Below, piece after piece: positions 6,910-14,631 of a DNA stretch of 15,863 nt. The notes beneath the pieces are model-generated. The model did no database searches and was not told the DNA's origin. It saw nothing but the letters and a program-made list of their open reading frames with translations. Position 1 is the first letter of the stretch. The number at the start of each line of letters is the position of its first letter. The stretch covers positions 1 to 15,863 of the forward strand of contig JAFAGG010000122.1 of the NCBI GenBank assembly GCA_023422955.1, in the 5' to 3' direction. The translations under genes and the position numbers were made by a program. The DNA is from Pseudomonadota bacterium. Its GTDB lineage: Bacteria > Pseudomonadota > Gammaproteobacteria > Burkholderiales > Burkholderiaceae_D.

Positions 6910-7398
6910 TCATTCATTGTCGTTGCTATCGCCGCCGATGTTGTGATGGAACACAAGCTTGCCGCCATACCAGCCGGTCACGCTCAGCGAGATCGCATTG
7001 ACCGCCGACAGGAACAAGCCCCAGGGCAATATCGCCGCTTCCGGATCGGGCAGACGCTGCCACCAGTTGGCCGCCGCCAGCGAGATCAGCATCACCGCGG
7101 CAATGAAGTGGCTCCAGCTGGCGACATGGCGCCGTATCTTGTGCACGATCATGAAGTCCAGCATGCCGGCCAGCCCGGCGAGCGTTCCCATCACGAAAGC
7201 AGCGCCGGTCACCCACAGCGCCATGCGCGCCCAGAAGGGATCGGCAGTCCACCAGTAGGCGAGGTCGCAAGCCAGTCCACCCAGCACGAAGGCGACCGGG
7301 AAGGACACCATCATTGCGTGTATCGGATGTCCCGCGATGGCTATCGCACTGTGCGTGCTTTCCGGCGCGGGTTTCAGGAGCGGACTTTTGACGGGCAT
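6910..7398 (-). CDS. DUF2231 family membrane protein
   Basis: This 162-residue protein has four predicted membrane helices (about 29-50, 57-80, 95-113 and 124-142). The GHPIHAMMVSFPVAF segment (23-37) is the typical opening of DUF2231 proteins. His24, His27, His86, His91, His97 and the C-terminal His151/His152 lie near helix ends and could bind haem or metal; this is inference. It converges on the HemJ-like gene, leaving only 18 bases between the stops. Proteins of this family often lie beside haem-copper oxidase or copper-handling genes. The start at 7398 has only a weak ribosome-binding site. The C-terminus (GGDSNDNE) is acidic and probably soluble. Confidence 0.82.
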   Translation of the reverse strand: MPVKSPLLKPAPESTHSAIAIAGHPIHAMMVSFPVAFVLGGLACDLAYWWTADPFWARMALWVTGAAFVMGTLAGLAGMLDFMIVHKIRRHVASWSHFIAAVMLISLAAANWWQRLPDPEAAILPWGLFLSAVNAISLSVTGWYGGKLVFHHNIGGDSNDNE

Positions 7399-7623
7399 GG
7401 AGAAGAGGCTTAAGGATATTGCCAGATAGAGTAGGCGTGATACGGATCGTTCCGGGCTGCATTTGAGCTAGCTAAGCATAGGTGCAGATAGAGAGTTCGG
7501 AAGGGAGGAAGGACAAGAACTTCTGTAAAAAATGCACGTCTGAAATTATGCAGACCGGTTGGCGGGAAGAAAAAAAGGAACCGGCCCTCTTTCAATTCTT
7601 GCGATACGTTCCTGACTCACTTG
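7399..7623. promoter_or_regulatory. divergent intergenic region, DUF2231 gene and GH15 gene
   Basis: This gap of about 225 bp must contain promoters for both flanking genes. It includes an agctagct palindrome near 7467 and a short inverted repeat, ccggtt (7555-7560) with aaccgg (7579-7584), flanking an A-rich loop in the GH15 leader. No convincing promoter boxes were fixed. Confidence 0.3.
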
Positions 7624-9486
7624 ATGCCTTCAGAAAAAAGCCACGCTTCTTCGGAAAAGAATTCCTATCCCCTGATCGAAGACTATGCCTTCATCAGCGA
7701 CTGCCATTGCGGCGCGCTCATTTCGCGCGACGGTTCGGTGGACTGGTGCTGCATGCCGCGCTTCGACGACGACAGCAGCTTTGGCCGTCTGCTGGACTGG
7801 GAAAAGGGCGGCCATTTTTCAATATGTCCTGTCGCGCCTTATCAGGTGTCGCGCCGCTATCTGCCCGGCACGCTGGTGCTGGAAACGACGTTCAAGACCG
7901 ACGACGGGGAAGTCAGGCTGACCGATCTTTTCGCGATGGATGAAGACGAACTGCCTGCTCCGCGGCTGGACCATGTGCGCATCATCGAAGGCATTGCCGG
8001 CGAAGTCGAGGTGCGCATAGAAATCTGCCCGCGCTTCGATTACGGTGAAATCGTGCCCTACATCGCGCAACGGCAAAGCGGCGCCTATGTCGCCATCGGC
8101 AGCAACCAGGGTTTGCTGATCACTTCCGAGATAGGGCTGGATCTGCCGGGTGAGGGTATGCTCAGTGCGGTGTGTCACATAACAAAGGGCGAGCGTAAGC
8201 GCCTGCTGACGCAGTTCGAATTCCCTGAGTGCATAGAAGAGGCGGCGGTGCGGACCCTGCCGGATGCCAGCGAGCTTGATACGCGCTTCGAGCGTACCGT
8301 CGCGTGGTGGCAAAAATGGTCTTCGCAGTTGCGCGCGCCTTTCGAGGTCGATGCGCAGACCATGGCGTCGGCCTTGCTGCTCAAGGGCCTGACCTTCGAA
8401 AAGACCGGCGCGGTGATTGCCGCGGCCACCACTTCGCTGCCGGAATGGATAGGCGGCGAACGCAACTGGGATTACCGCTACAGCTGGGTGCGGGATTCCG
8501 TGTTCACGGTGCGTGTGCTGCATGAGCTCGGCTTCGTGGCCGAAGCGGATCGCTTCCACCAGTTCATCCAGCGCAGCGCCGCCGGCAGCGCCGATGAGCT
8601 GCAGATCATGTACGGCATAGACGGCAAGCGCCGTCTGCCGGAAGTGGAGCTGGACTGGCTGGAAGGTTACCGGCAGTCGAAACCGGTGCGCGTGGGCAAC
8701 GGCGCCGCCAAGCAGATACAGCTCGACATTTACGGCGAGCTGCTGGAGATGGCCTGGGTCTGGCATGTGAACGGGCATCATACCGAGCCCGATTACTGGC
8801 GCTTCCTGTGCGACGTGATCAATACCGTGTCCCAGCGCTGGGAGAAAAAGGATCACGGCATCTGGGAGGTGCGCAGCGAGGGGGCGCATCATGTGCATTC
8901 CAAGGTGATGTGCTGGGCGGCGGTCAATCGGGCGATACAGATTGCGCAGGATGACCGTTTCGAGGCGCCGGTGGATAGATGGATTGTGCTGCGCGACCGC
9001 ATGCGCGAAGTGATCGAAGCCGGCGGCTATGAAAAGGAGCGCGGCATTTTCACGCAGGTCTTCGGCGGTCCGCACCTGGACGCGGCGCTGCTGTTGCTGC
9101 CGCGCGTGGAATTCCTGGATTACTCGGACCCGCGCATGCTGCGCACCACCGACGCCATCTGCGAAGAACTGGATCGCGGCGGCCTGCTGTTGCGCTACGC
9201 ATCGCCCGACGGCTTCCCGCATCCGGAAGGCGTATTCCTGCCGTGTACGTTCTGGCTGGTGGAGTGTCTGGCTTACCAGGGACGGATGGAACTGGCCTGG
9301 CAATATTATGAGCGGGCAGTAGCCTGCGCCAACGATGTGGGCCTGCTGTCGGAAGAATTCGATGTCGAGCATCAGCACATGCTGGGCAATATTCCCCAGG
9401 GCTTGACCCAGGTTTCCCAGATCACGGCTAGGCTGGCGCTGGCCAAGGCGCAGGAAAAGAACCTCGCTCCCACATCTTTCGCATGA
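7624..9486 (+). CDS. GH15 family glycoside hydrolase (glucoamylase/trehalase-like)
   Basis: This 620-residue cytoplasmic protein has no signal peptide. The N-terminal part (about 15-235) matches the beta-sandwich domain of bacterial GH15 enzymes, with YPLIEDYAFISDCHCGALIS and DGSVDWCCMPRFD. The (alpha/alpha)6 catalytic domain follows (about 245-610). It includes GGERNWDYRYSWVRDSVF (278-294), GIWEVRSEGAHHVHSKVMCW and LLSEEFDVEHQHMLGN. Glu415 of GIWE and a Glu at 577/578 are the likely general acid and base by family analogy. Substrates in this group include trehalose, maltose-type glucans and glucosides; the sequence alone does not decide. It appears monocistronic in its direction. The start is the ATG at 7624; a TTG at 7621 is also possible. 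No good ribosome-binding site is visible (cctgactcac precedes), so translation may be weak or regulated. Confidence 0.9.
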   Translation: MPSEKSHASSEKNSYPLIEDYAFISDCHCGALISRDGSVDWCCMPRFDDDSSFGRLLDWEKGGHFSICPVAPYQVSRRYLPGTLVLETTFKTDDGEVRLTDLFAMDEDELPAPRLDHVRIIEGIAGEVEVRIEICPRFDYGEIVPYIAQRQSGAYVAIGSNQGLLITSEIGLDLPGEGMLSAVCHITKGERKRLLTQFEFPECIEEAAVRTLPDASELDTRFERTVAWWQKWSSQLRAPFEVDAQTMASALLLKGLTFEKTGAVIAAATTSLPEWIGGERNWDYRYSWVRDSVFTVRVLHELGFVAEADRFHQFIQRSAAGSADELQIMYGIDGKRRLPEVELDWLEGYRQSKPVRVGNGAAKQIQLDIYGELLEMAWVWHVNGHHTEPDYWRFLCDVINTVSQRWEKKDHGIWEVRSEGAHHVHSKVMCWAAVNRAIQIAQDDRFEAPVDRWIVLRDRMREVIEAGGYEKERGIFTQVFGGPHLDAALLLLPRVEFLDYSDPRMLRTTDAICEELDRGGLLLRYASPDGFPHPEGVFLPCTFWLVECLAYQGRMELAWQYYERAVACANDVGLLSEEFDVEHQHMLGNIPQGLTQVSQITARLALAKAQEKNLAPTSFA

Positions 9487-9569
9487 ACAAGCTTGTTTGA
9501 TGACAGACGGCCTTGACACCGAACCATCACGGCTCAAGCGTGTCTTAACAGGCAAGCATTCAATTATGC

Positions 9570-9614
9570 AATTGATTGAATTGAGTGAATTGACTGAGTT
9601 GAGTGAATTGATTG
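9570..9614 (+). repeat. five-copy 9-bp tandem repeat
   Basis: The units read aattgattg, aattgagtg, aattgactg, agttgagtg and aattgattg, with consensus aattgantg. The array ends at the ribosome-binding site (gcggagga, 9615-9622) of the following small open frame. Such an array can change copy number by slippage and so alter the spacing or structure of the leader. Confidence 0.85.
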
Positions 9615-9627
9615 AGCGGAGGACTTC

Positions 9628-9735
9628 ATGCGCAAGATGATACTGTTGGCAGTCGGCGGTTTTTTGTGGCGCACCATCAAGTCGCGCATCCTGCGCAGCG
9701 GGACGCCGATAAGGCGACGCAGCAGGCGCTTGTGA
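9628..9735 (+). CDS. candidate small basic membrane-associated protein (35 aa)
   Basis: An ATG at 9628 follows a good ribosome-binding site (gcggagga, about 5 bases away) and opens a 35-codon frame. The protein begins MRKMILLAVGGFLWRTIKS, a short hydrophobic segment, and ends with an arginine-rich tail, PIRRRSRRL. It would be strongly positive and membrane-associated or peripheral. A hairpin terminator lies 80 bases downstream on the same strand, and the gap to the next gene is otherwise empty. The ribosome-binding site, terminator and upstream tandem repeat together make this more than a random frame. No family is recognised. Confidence 0.5.
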   Translation: MRKMILLAVGGFLWRTIKSRILRSGTPIRRRSRRL

Positions 9736-9815
9736 CGGCTGCTGGAGCGTTTGTCCCATTTGAACACAAAATGAAGCCGCTTTGAATGCCTGAATGAGGC
9801 TGGCGGCGGCATTGC

Positions 9816-9849
9816 AAAAGCCGGAAGGGCAGGGGCCCGACCGGCTTTT
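9816..9849. terminator. hairpin terminator between small ORF and metE
   Basis: aaaagccgg (9816-9824) pairs with ccggctttt (9841-9849). The inner gggc/gccc pairing extends the hairpin. A T-rich stretch (tttgtttta) follows on the plus strand, and the A-run serves the minus strand. It can end both the plus-strand small gene and minus-strand metE transcripts. Confidence 0.75.
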
Positions 9850-9850
9850 G

Positions 9851-9876
9851 TTTTATCGGCTTATTTTATCGGCTTA
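9851..9876. repeat. 13-bp tandem duplication over the metE stop codon
   Basis: ttttatcggctta occurs twice back to back (9851-9863 and 9864-9876). The last three bases of the second copy are the complement of the metE TAA stop. The duplication therefore also places a second TAA in frame-independent DNA just downstream. Confidence 0.85.
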
Positions 9877-12228
9877 CTGAGTGCTTGCCGCTTCCTTCCC
9901 TGCCTGCGGGGAATATTCCTTTCTTGTCTGCTTCGCCGCAGCCACCATGTTGGCCAGCGCAGCTTCCGTTTCCGGCCAGTTGCGCGTCTTCAGGCCGCAA
10001 TCCGGATTCACCCACAAGTGAGAGGCAGGAATCACGTTGGCCGCCTTGTGCAGGCGTGCCGACATCTCATCGGTGCTCGGTATGCGTGGCGAGTGGATGT
10101 CGTAAAGACCGGGGCCGATTTCATTCGGATACCTGAAATCGCCGAATCCCTGCAGCAGCGCCATGTCGGAGCGGCTGGTCTCTATGGTGATGACATCCGC
10201 ATCCATTGCGGCAATCGCCGGCAATATGTCGTTGAACTCCGAGTAGCACATGTGAGTATGAATTTGCGTGCTGTCCTTGGCGCTGCCGGCCGAGATGCGG
10301 AAGGCGCGGCTGGCCCAGCCGAGATAGTTTTTCCACGCGCCGCGCCGCAGCGGCAAGCCTTCGCGATAGGCGGGCTCGTCGATTTGTATGATGCCTATGC
10401 CAGCCTGTTGCAGGTCGCGGACTTCATCGCGTATGGCCAGCGCGATCTGCAATGCCGTGTCTTGCCGCGGCTGGTCGTCGCGCACGAACGACCATTGCAG
10501 CATGGTGATCGGGCCGGTCAGCATGCCTTTCACCGGCCGGCTGCTCAGGCTCTGCGCATGGCGCGCCCATTGCACCGTCATCGCAACCGGGCGCGATACG
10601 TCGCCGTAAATGATGGGCGGCTTCACGCAGCGCGAACCGTAGGACTGCACCCAGCCGTTGCGCGTGAACGCATAGCCCTGCAACTGTTCGCCGAAATATT
10701 CCACCATGTCGTTGCGCTCTGCCTCGCCATGCACCAGCACGTCGATATCCAGCGCTTCCTGCTTGGCGATGGCCAGTGCAATCGCTGCGCGCATCGCCGC
10801 TTCATATTGTTCGGTAGCTATGCGGCCGGCTTTCCAGTCGGCGCGTGCAGCGCGTATGTCGGCGGTTTGCGGGAAGGAGCCTATCGTGGTGGTGGGGAAG
10901 GCTGGAAGCTTCAGTTTCGCTCTTTGCGCGGCCTGGCGCAGTGCAAAGGGCGAGGTCCGCGCATCGATATCGCCCGGCAGCGAAGCGAGACGTTGCCGTA
11001 CTTCAGGGTTGTGCAGTCGCGGATGCTCGCGGCGTGAGGCAATTCGGGCAGCGCTGTCGGCCAGCGCATCGCGTGTTGCCTGGTCGGGTTCGGTCAGCGC
11101 CTGCTTCAGGCATGCCAGTTCAGCCAGCTTTTCCTGTGCGAAGGCCAGCCAGGATTTCAGCTCTTCATCCAGTCCGCTTTCAGATTCCAGCGTCACCGGC
11201 ACATGCAGCAAGGAGCAGGAGGGGGCGAGCCACAGCGCGCCACGGCGTTTTGCGATGAGTGGTTCCAGCGTTTCCAGCGCACCGGCGAGATCGGTGCGCC
11301 AGATGTTGCGGCCATCGACGATGCCGACCGACAGCAGCTTGTGCGTGGGCAGCCAGTCCGCCACACCGGCCAGTTCGTGCGGCGCGCGTACCGCATCCAC
11401 ATGCAGGCCGGCCACCGGCAACTGGCAAGCCAGGCGCAGGTTGTCTTCCAGCGGCGAGAAGTAGGTCGCCAGCAGCAGCTTGGCGCCGCTCTGGTTCAGC
11501 TGCCAGTAAGCACGTTCGAATGCATGTCGCCATTCATGCGGCAGATCCAGTCCCAGTATCGGCTCATCGATCTGCACCCATGCCACGCCCATCTCCTTCA
11601 GGCGATGCAGGATCGCACCATAAACCGGCAGCAGCTTTTCCAGCAAAGACAGGCGGTCGAATCCGGCCTCCTTTTCCTTGCCCAGCCACAGGAAAGTCAG
11701 CGGGCCGACCAGCACGGCTTTCACTGCATGACCGAGCGCCTGCGCCTCTTTCACTTCATCGAACAGGCGCGACGAGGCCAGCGAGAAACTGGTGTGGCTG
11801 TCGAACTCTGGCACCAGGTAATGGTAGTTGGTGTCGAACCACTTGGTCATGTCCAGCGCCTGCGTGTTGTCCGTGCCGGCGCAACCGTGAGCGCAGCCTT
11901 CATGCATTTCGCTGGCCACACCGCGCGCCATGCGGAAGTAACGCGTCAGTTCGTCGTCTTCGGGACGGAAGCCGAAGCGCTCCGGTTCGCAGCCCAGCAG
12001 CTGGATGTGATTGGCGACATGGTCGTAAAACGCAAAGTCGCCGACAGTCACGTAATCCAGGCCGGATTGCTGCTGAACGGCCCAATGCTGCGCGCGCAAG
12101 GTTCGGCCGGTTTCTTCCAGCGCTTGCAAGGTGGTTTCGCCTTTCCAGTAGCGTTCCAGGGCGAATTTCAGTTCTCGATTAACGCCCATGCGGGGATAAC
12201 CGAGGATGTGGGTATGAATGGTGGTCAT
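9874..12228 (-). CDS. metE: cobalamin-independent methionine synthase
   Basis: This 784-residue cytosolic enzyme transfers a methyl group from 5-methyltetrahydropteroyl-polyglutamate to homocysteine, the last step of methionine synthesis, without vitamin B12. The length is typical. The N-terminal barrel begins with HILGYPRMGVNRELKFALERYW. The C-terminal barrel begins around FPTTTIGSFPQT and holds the zinc site. By alignment of motifs with the E. coli enzyme, the zinc ligands are His659 and Cys661 (HTHMCYSEFND), Glu683 (IETSRSD) and Cys744 (NPDCGLKTR), a constant offset of 18 from the E. coli numbering. No disruption is seen. It is divergent from metR, as in enterobacteria. The upstream leader is pyrimidine-rich on the coding strand, without a clear ribosome-binding site. 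There is no room for, or sign of, a cobalamin riboswitch. Confidence 0.97.
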   Translation of the reverse strand: MTTIHTHILGYPRMGVNRELKFALERYWKGETTLQALEETGRTLRAQHWAVQQQSGLDYVTVGDFAFYDHVANHIQLLGCEPERFGFRPEDDELTRYFRMARGVASEMHEGCAHGCAGTDNTQALDMTKWFDTNYHYLVPEFDSHTSFSLASSRLFDEVKEAQALGHAVKAVLVGPLTFLWLGKEKEAGFDRLSLLEKLLPVYGAILHRLKEMGVAWVQIDEPILGLDLPHEWRHAFERAYWQLNQSGAKLLLATYFSPLEDNLRLACQLPVAGLHVDAVRAPHELAGVADWLPTHKLLSVGIVDGRNIWRTDLAGALETLEPLIAKRRGALWLAPSCSLLHVPVTLESESGLDEELKSWLAFAQEKLAELACLKQALTEPDQATRDALADSAARIASRREHPRLHNPEVRQRLASLPGDIDARTSPFALRQAAQRAKLKLPAFPTTTIGSFPQTADIRAARADWKAGRIATEQYEAAMRAAIALAIAKQEALDIDVLVHGEAERNDMVEYFGEQLQGYAFTRNGWVQSYGSRCVKPPIIYGDVSRPVAMTVQWARHAQSLSSRPVKGMLTGPITMLQWSFVRDDQPRQDTALQIALAIRDEVRDLQQAGIGIIQIDEPAYREGLPLRRGAWKNYLGWASRAFRISAGSAKDSTQIHTHMCYSEFNDILPAIAAMDADVITIETSRSDMALLQGFGDFRYPNEIGPGLYDIHSPRIPSTDEMSARLHKAANVIPASHLWVNPDCGLKTRNWPETEAALANMVAAAKQTRKEYSPQAGKEAASTQ

Positions 12229-12358
12229 GGGTAATAAGAAAGAAAGGAAGGTAAGAAGAAAGAGGGCGGAGCAAAGTAATGAAGGGCAGTGTGATGTCTT
12301 CTTCTATATAATTCAAACGAAAGTTTTTCGTCATTCACATGAAAATTATTAATACAGT
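12229..12358. promoter_or_regulatory. metE-metR divergent control region with candidate MetR sites
   Basis: The 130-bp gap holds several symmetric elements close together. acgaaa-gtt-tttcgt (12317-12331) is a palindrome. ttttc (12325-12329) and gaaaa (12341-12345) are inverted across 11 bases, a LysR-type T-N11-A arrangement. TGAA-N5-TTAA (12340-12352) differs by one base from the TGAA-N5-TTCA consensus reported for enterobacterial MetR. A tataat lies at 12307-12312. MetR with homocysteine as co-effector is the expected regulator. Neither start codon has a good ribosome-binding site. Confidence 0.5.
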
Positions 12359-13279
12359 ATGGCTGCACTCGAATTCCGTCATCTGCGTACCTTGACTGCC
12401 TTGCGCTCCGCCGGCAGCCTGGTGCGCGCTGCGCAACTGCTGCACCTGACGCAGTCGGCGCTATCGCATCAGATCAAGCTGCTGGAAGAGTTGTATGGCG
12501 TTCCCCTGTTCGAACGTAAATCGGTGCCGCTCGCCTTTACCGCGACCGGAATGCGCCTGCTGCAGCTGGCGGATGAGGTCTTGCCGCTGGTGGAACAGGC
12601 CGACCGCGATGCGGCCAGGATGTCGCAGGGCGTGGCCGGGCAGTTGCGGGTGGCGCTGGAATGTCATACCTGTTTCGACTGGCTGATGCCGGTGATGGAT
12701 GAGTTCCGTCGGCGCTGGCCGGAAGTGGAAGTGGACCTGGTGTCCGGTTTTCATAGCGATCCCATGGCGCTGTTGAGAAGCGGCGGTGCAGACCTGGTGA
12801 TCGGCACGGAAATACCTTCTCCGAAAACCTATGTGTCGTATCCCCTGTTCCGCTTCGAAATCCTGGCGGTGCTGCCGACTAAGCATCGTTTGCAGCATCG
12901 CAGGCGGCTGGAGGCGAAAGATTTTGCGGATGAGACGCTGATCACCTATCCGGTGCCGGAAGCGCGCATTGATCTGATACGGGAAGTGCTGAAGCCGGCG
13001 AAGGTCAGGTTCGAACGTCGCACGACCGAGCTGACGGTCGCGATACTGCAACTGGTGGCGAGCCGGCGCGGCCTGGCGGCCTTGCCGAACTGGGGCATCA
13101 GGAATTACGTGGATTACGACTATGTGATCGCCAAGCGCATCGGCGCCAAGGGCTTGTGGAATGAATTGTACTTGTCGGTGCCGCGTGCGCTGGATGAGAA
13201 GCCCTACGTGGCCGATTTCGTGAAGGTGATACGCGAGCAGTGCGCGCAGACGCTGGAGGGAATTGAGTTGTTGGGATAA
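12359..13279 (+). CDS. metR: LysR-type regulator of methionine synthesis
   Basis: This 306-residue LysR-family activator has an N-terminal winged helix-turn-helix (about 5-64), with RAAQLLHLTQSALSHQIKLLEE as the recognition region. The C-terminal effector-binding domain follows (about 92-300). The opening EFRHLRTLTALRSAGSLVRAA and the LECHTCFDWLMPVMDEFRRRWP segment are characteristic of MetR. In enterobacteria MetR binds homocysteine and activates metE, and it represses its own gene. Divergence from metE across 130 bp supports the same role here. The start at 12359 gives the usual MetR N-terminus, although the upstream bases (ttattaatacagt) show no ribosome-binding site. The gene ends shortly before a strong terminator shared with the convergent GH16 gene. 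Confidence 0.93.
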   Translation: MAALEFRHLRTLTALRSAGSLVRAAQLLHLTQSALSHQIKLLEELYGVPLFERKSVPLAFTATGMRLLQLADEVLPLVEQADRDAARMSQGVAGQLRVALECHTCFDWLMPVMDEFRRRWPEVEVDLVSGFHSDPMALLRSGGADLVIGTEIPSPKTYVSYPLFRFEILAVLPTKHRLQHRRRLEAKDFADETLITYPVPEARIDLIREVLKPAKVRFERRTTELTVAILQLVASRRGLAALPNWGIRNYVDYDYVIAKRIGAKGLWNELYLSVPRALDEKPYVADFVKVIREQCAQTLEGIELLG

Positions 13280-13300
13280 ATGGTGCTGCAGTGCATCCAT

Positions 13301-13333
13301 AAAAAACAAGGCCGGTTTAGCACCGGCCTTGTT
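13301..13333 (-). terminator. terminator between metR and GH16 gene, bidirectional
   Basis: aacaaggccggt (13305-13316) pairs perfectly with accggccttgtt (13322-13333) around a 5-base loop. The A-run at 13301-13306 gives a U-tract on the minus strand, so it is a good terminator for the GH16 gene. It probably also ends metR transcripts. Confidence 0.88.
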
Positions 13334-13364
13334 CATTTCATCACCTTAAAAACTGCGAAGGAGA

Positions 13365-14348
13365 TTACTTCTTTTGCCATGCACGGACATAGTTGACTTC
13401 GAAGGAGTTGCCCTTGCCGGTCGGCGTGCTGTTGTCAGGCTGGCCGGAAGCGGAACCGAACCACAGGTCCAGCAGGATATACATGCGCATGCTGTAGTAG
13501 TTGGTCCGGATCTTGTTGCCAAGCGGCTTGCCGTCGAAATAGAAGGTCACGCCATCTGCTTCCACCAGGGCACCATACTTGTGGAAACCCTGATCCAGTC
13601 GCACGCCAGCCGACCATTCGCTGTGATCGCGCAGCTTGGTTTCACCCAGATGGTTTGCCGCGCCGCCGTTGTCACGCCACAGGTTGCCTGCATAGTTGAG
13701 CGGGTTCAGATTGTTGTCAGACCACCAGGAGTTGTAGCCGCCGCCAGCATACGCTTCCATGATGTCGATTTCGGGGCGCGTGGAGGTGTCATGGTTGAAC
13801 AGCCAGAACGCGGGCCAGGTGCCTTTACCGGTAGGCAGCTTGGCATCCATTTCGAAGTAGCCGTAGGTCTGGTAATACTTGCCATCGGTGTCGATGGTGC
13901 GGTTGAAGAAATTGCCCGAGGCATCGCGCTGCGGCCAGATCTTGAGCTTGCCGTCTTCCACGGCATAGTTGCGGGTCGGGTTCGAGGATTCGTACCAGAT
14001 CGCGTCATTCCATACGGCCGTGTTCAGGCTGTTGCCATTGAATTCTTCCGTGAAGGTCGGCGTCCACTCTGCCGCATTGAAGCCGTAAGGACCGGGCGCC
14101 GTCGGGGATGGTTGTGTCGGTGAGGGTGTAGGAGCAGGTGCGGGTGACGGAGCTGGGCCGGGATTGGTCGGCGTAGGCGCCGGGGTGCTGGGGTTGCCGG
14201 TGGAAGGATTGCCAGGGGTCGAGGGTTGAGTAGGGTTGGCAGAGCCGCCGCCACCTGATCCGCCGCCGCAAGCAGCGAGCACGGCAGTTGCGAGTACAGC
14301 GCAGGAAAGGGTGCGCAAGGTTCCGATATTAAGTGCAACGTGAGACAT
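13365..14348 (-). CDS. GH16 family lipoprotein glycosidase, copy 1
   Basis: This 327-residue protein has a lipoprotein signal (TAVLAAC, Cys27), then a glycine run and a long Pro/Thr/Ser/Asn-rich linker (about 31-88). A GH16 beta-jelly-roll domain follows (about 93-327). The catalytic signature ExDxxE is EIDIME, with Glu193 as nucleophile, Asp195, and Glu198 as acid/base by family analogy. The flanking GTWPAFWLFNH and the C-terminal DLWFGSASGQPD are substrate-cleft regions. GH16 enzymes cut beta-1,3/1,4-glucans, galactans or related polysaccharides; the exact substrate is not readable. Lipidation would tether it to the envelope, facing the periplasm or outside. It lies downstream of a paralogue on the same strand but is separated by a terminator, so it is probably transcribed alone. 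A weak gcgga ribosome-binding site precedes the start. Confidence 0.9.
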   Translation of the reverse strand: MSHVALNIGTLRTLSCAVLATAVLAACGGGSGGGGSANPTQPSTPGNPSTGNPSTPAPTPTNPGPAPSPAPAPTPSPTQPSPTAPGPYGFNAAEWTPTFTEEFNGNSLNTAVWNDAIWYESSNPTRNYAVEDGKLKIWPQRDASGNFFNRTIDTDGKYYQTYGYFEMDAKLPTGKGTWPAFWLFNHDTSTRPEIDIMEAYAGGGYNSWWSDNNLNPLNYAGNLWRDNGGAANHLGETKLRDHSEWSAGVRLDQGFHKYGALVEADGVTFYFDGKPLGNKIRTNYYSMRMYILLDLWFGSASGQPDNSTPTGKGNSFEVNYVRAWQKK

Positions 14349-14385
14349 GACTATTATTCCGCTAAAAAATTAAGATCGCTTACAG

Positions 14386-14400
14386 CCTCTCCTGGAGAGG
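14386..14400. promoter_or_regulatory. palindrome in the leader of GH16 copy 1
   Basis: cctctc-ctg-gagagg is a 15-base inverted repeat between the shared element and the start codon of copy 1. It could form a short mRNA hairpin or bind a regulator. Copy 2 has no counterpart. Confidence 0.35.
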
Positions 14401-14423
14401 AACTTTCCTATAGGCATTGCTTG

Positions 14424-14436
14424 CGGTAAATAGTTC
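14424..14436 (-). promoter_or_regulatory. shared upstream element, GH16 copy 1
   Basis: On the minus strand this reads gaactatttaccg, followed by caagcaatgcc and ctatagg. The identical 13 bases occur upstream of GH16 copy 2, at nearly the same distance from the start (75 versus 78 bases). The (g)gaact at its 5' end resembles the -35 box of ECF sigma promoters, but no firm -10 box was found. Confidence 0.5.
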
Positions 14437-14555
14437 TTCTCAGAAATGATTTCTTACATTTAACGGGCGGTTTTTCGAGAGAAAAGAAGGATTTATTAAG
14501 CAATCTCAAAACGCGGCATGAAGCGCGGTATAGAAAGCTTGTTCTTTCAGGCAAT

Positions 14556-14578
14556 AAAAAGGCCGGCATAAGCCGGCC
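14556..14578 (-). terminator. terminator downstream of GH16 copy 2
   Basis: ggccggc (14561-14567) pairs with gccggcc (14572-14578) around a 4-base loop. The A-run at 14556-14560 forms the U-tract on the minus strand. It lies about 55 bases after the copy 2 stop and separates the two GH16 transcription units. Confidence 0.85.
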
Positions 14579-14631
14579 AAAATCAGGATGTTGCTGGTTT
14601 TTATTAATGGGTCTTTATTGCCCGGTTTTTA

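Noticed and set aside
7819..9759. 646-codon minus-strand open frame opposite the GH15 gene
   Set aside because: It runs through the complement of a clear GH15 enzyme, is rich in Arg, His and Gln, and has no motif or ribosome-binding site.
10018..12234. Several long plus-strand frames opposite metE
   Set aside because: All are antisense to an intact metE and show biased, motif-free composition.
12229..12358. Possible cobalamin or SAM riboswitch before metE
   Set aside because: The whole gap is only 130 bp and shares space with the metR promoter. No B12-box or SAM-type conserved core is visible.
14349..14440. Possible cyclic-di-GMP riboswitch before the GH16 gene
   Set aside because: The conserved GEMM core sequences and tetraloop are absent; only a short element and a 6-bp hairpin are present.
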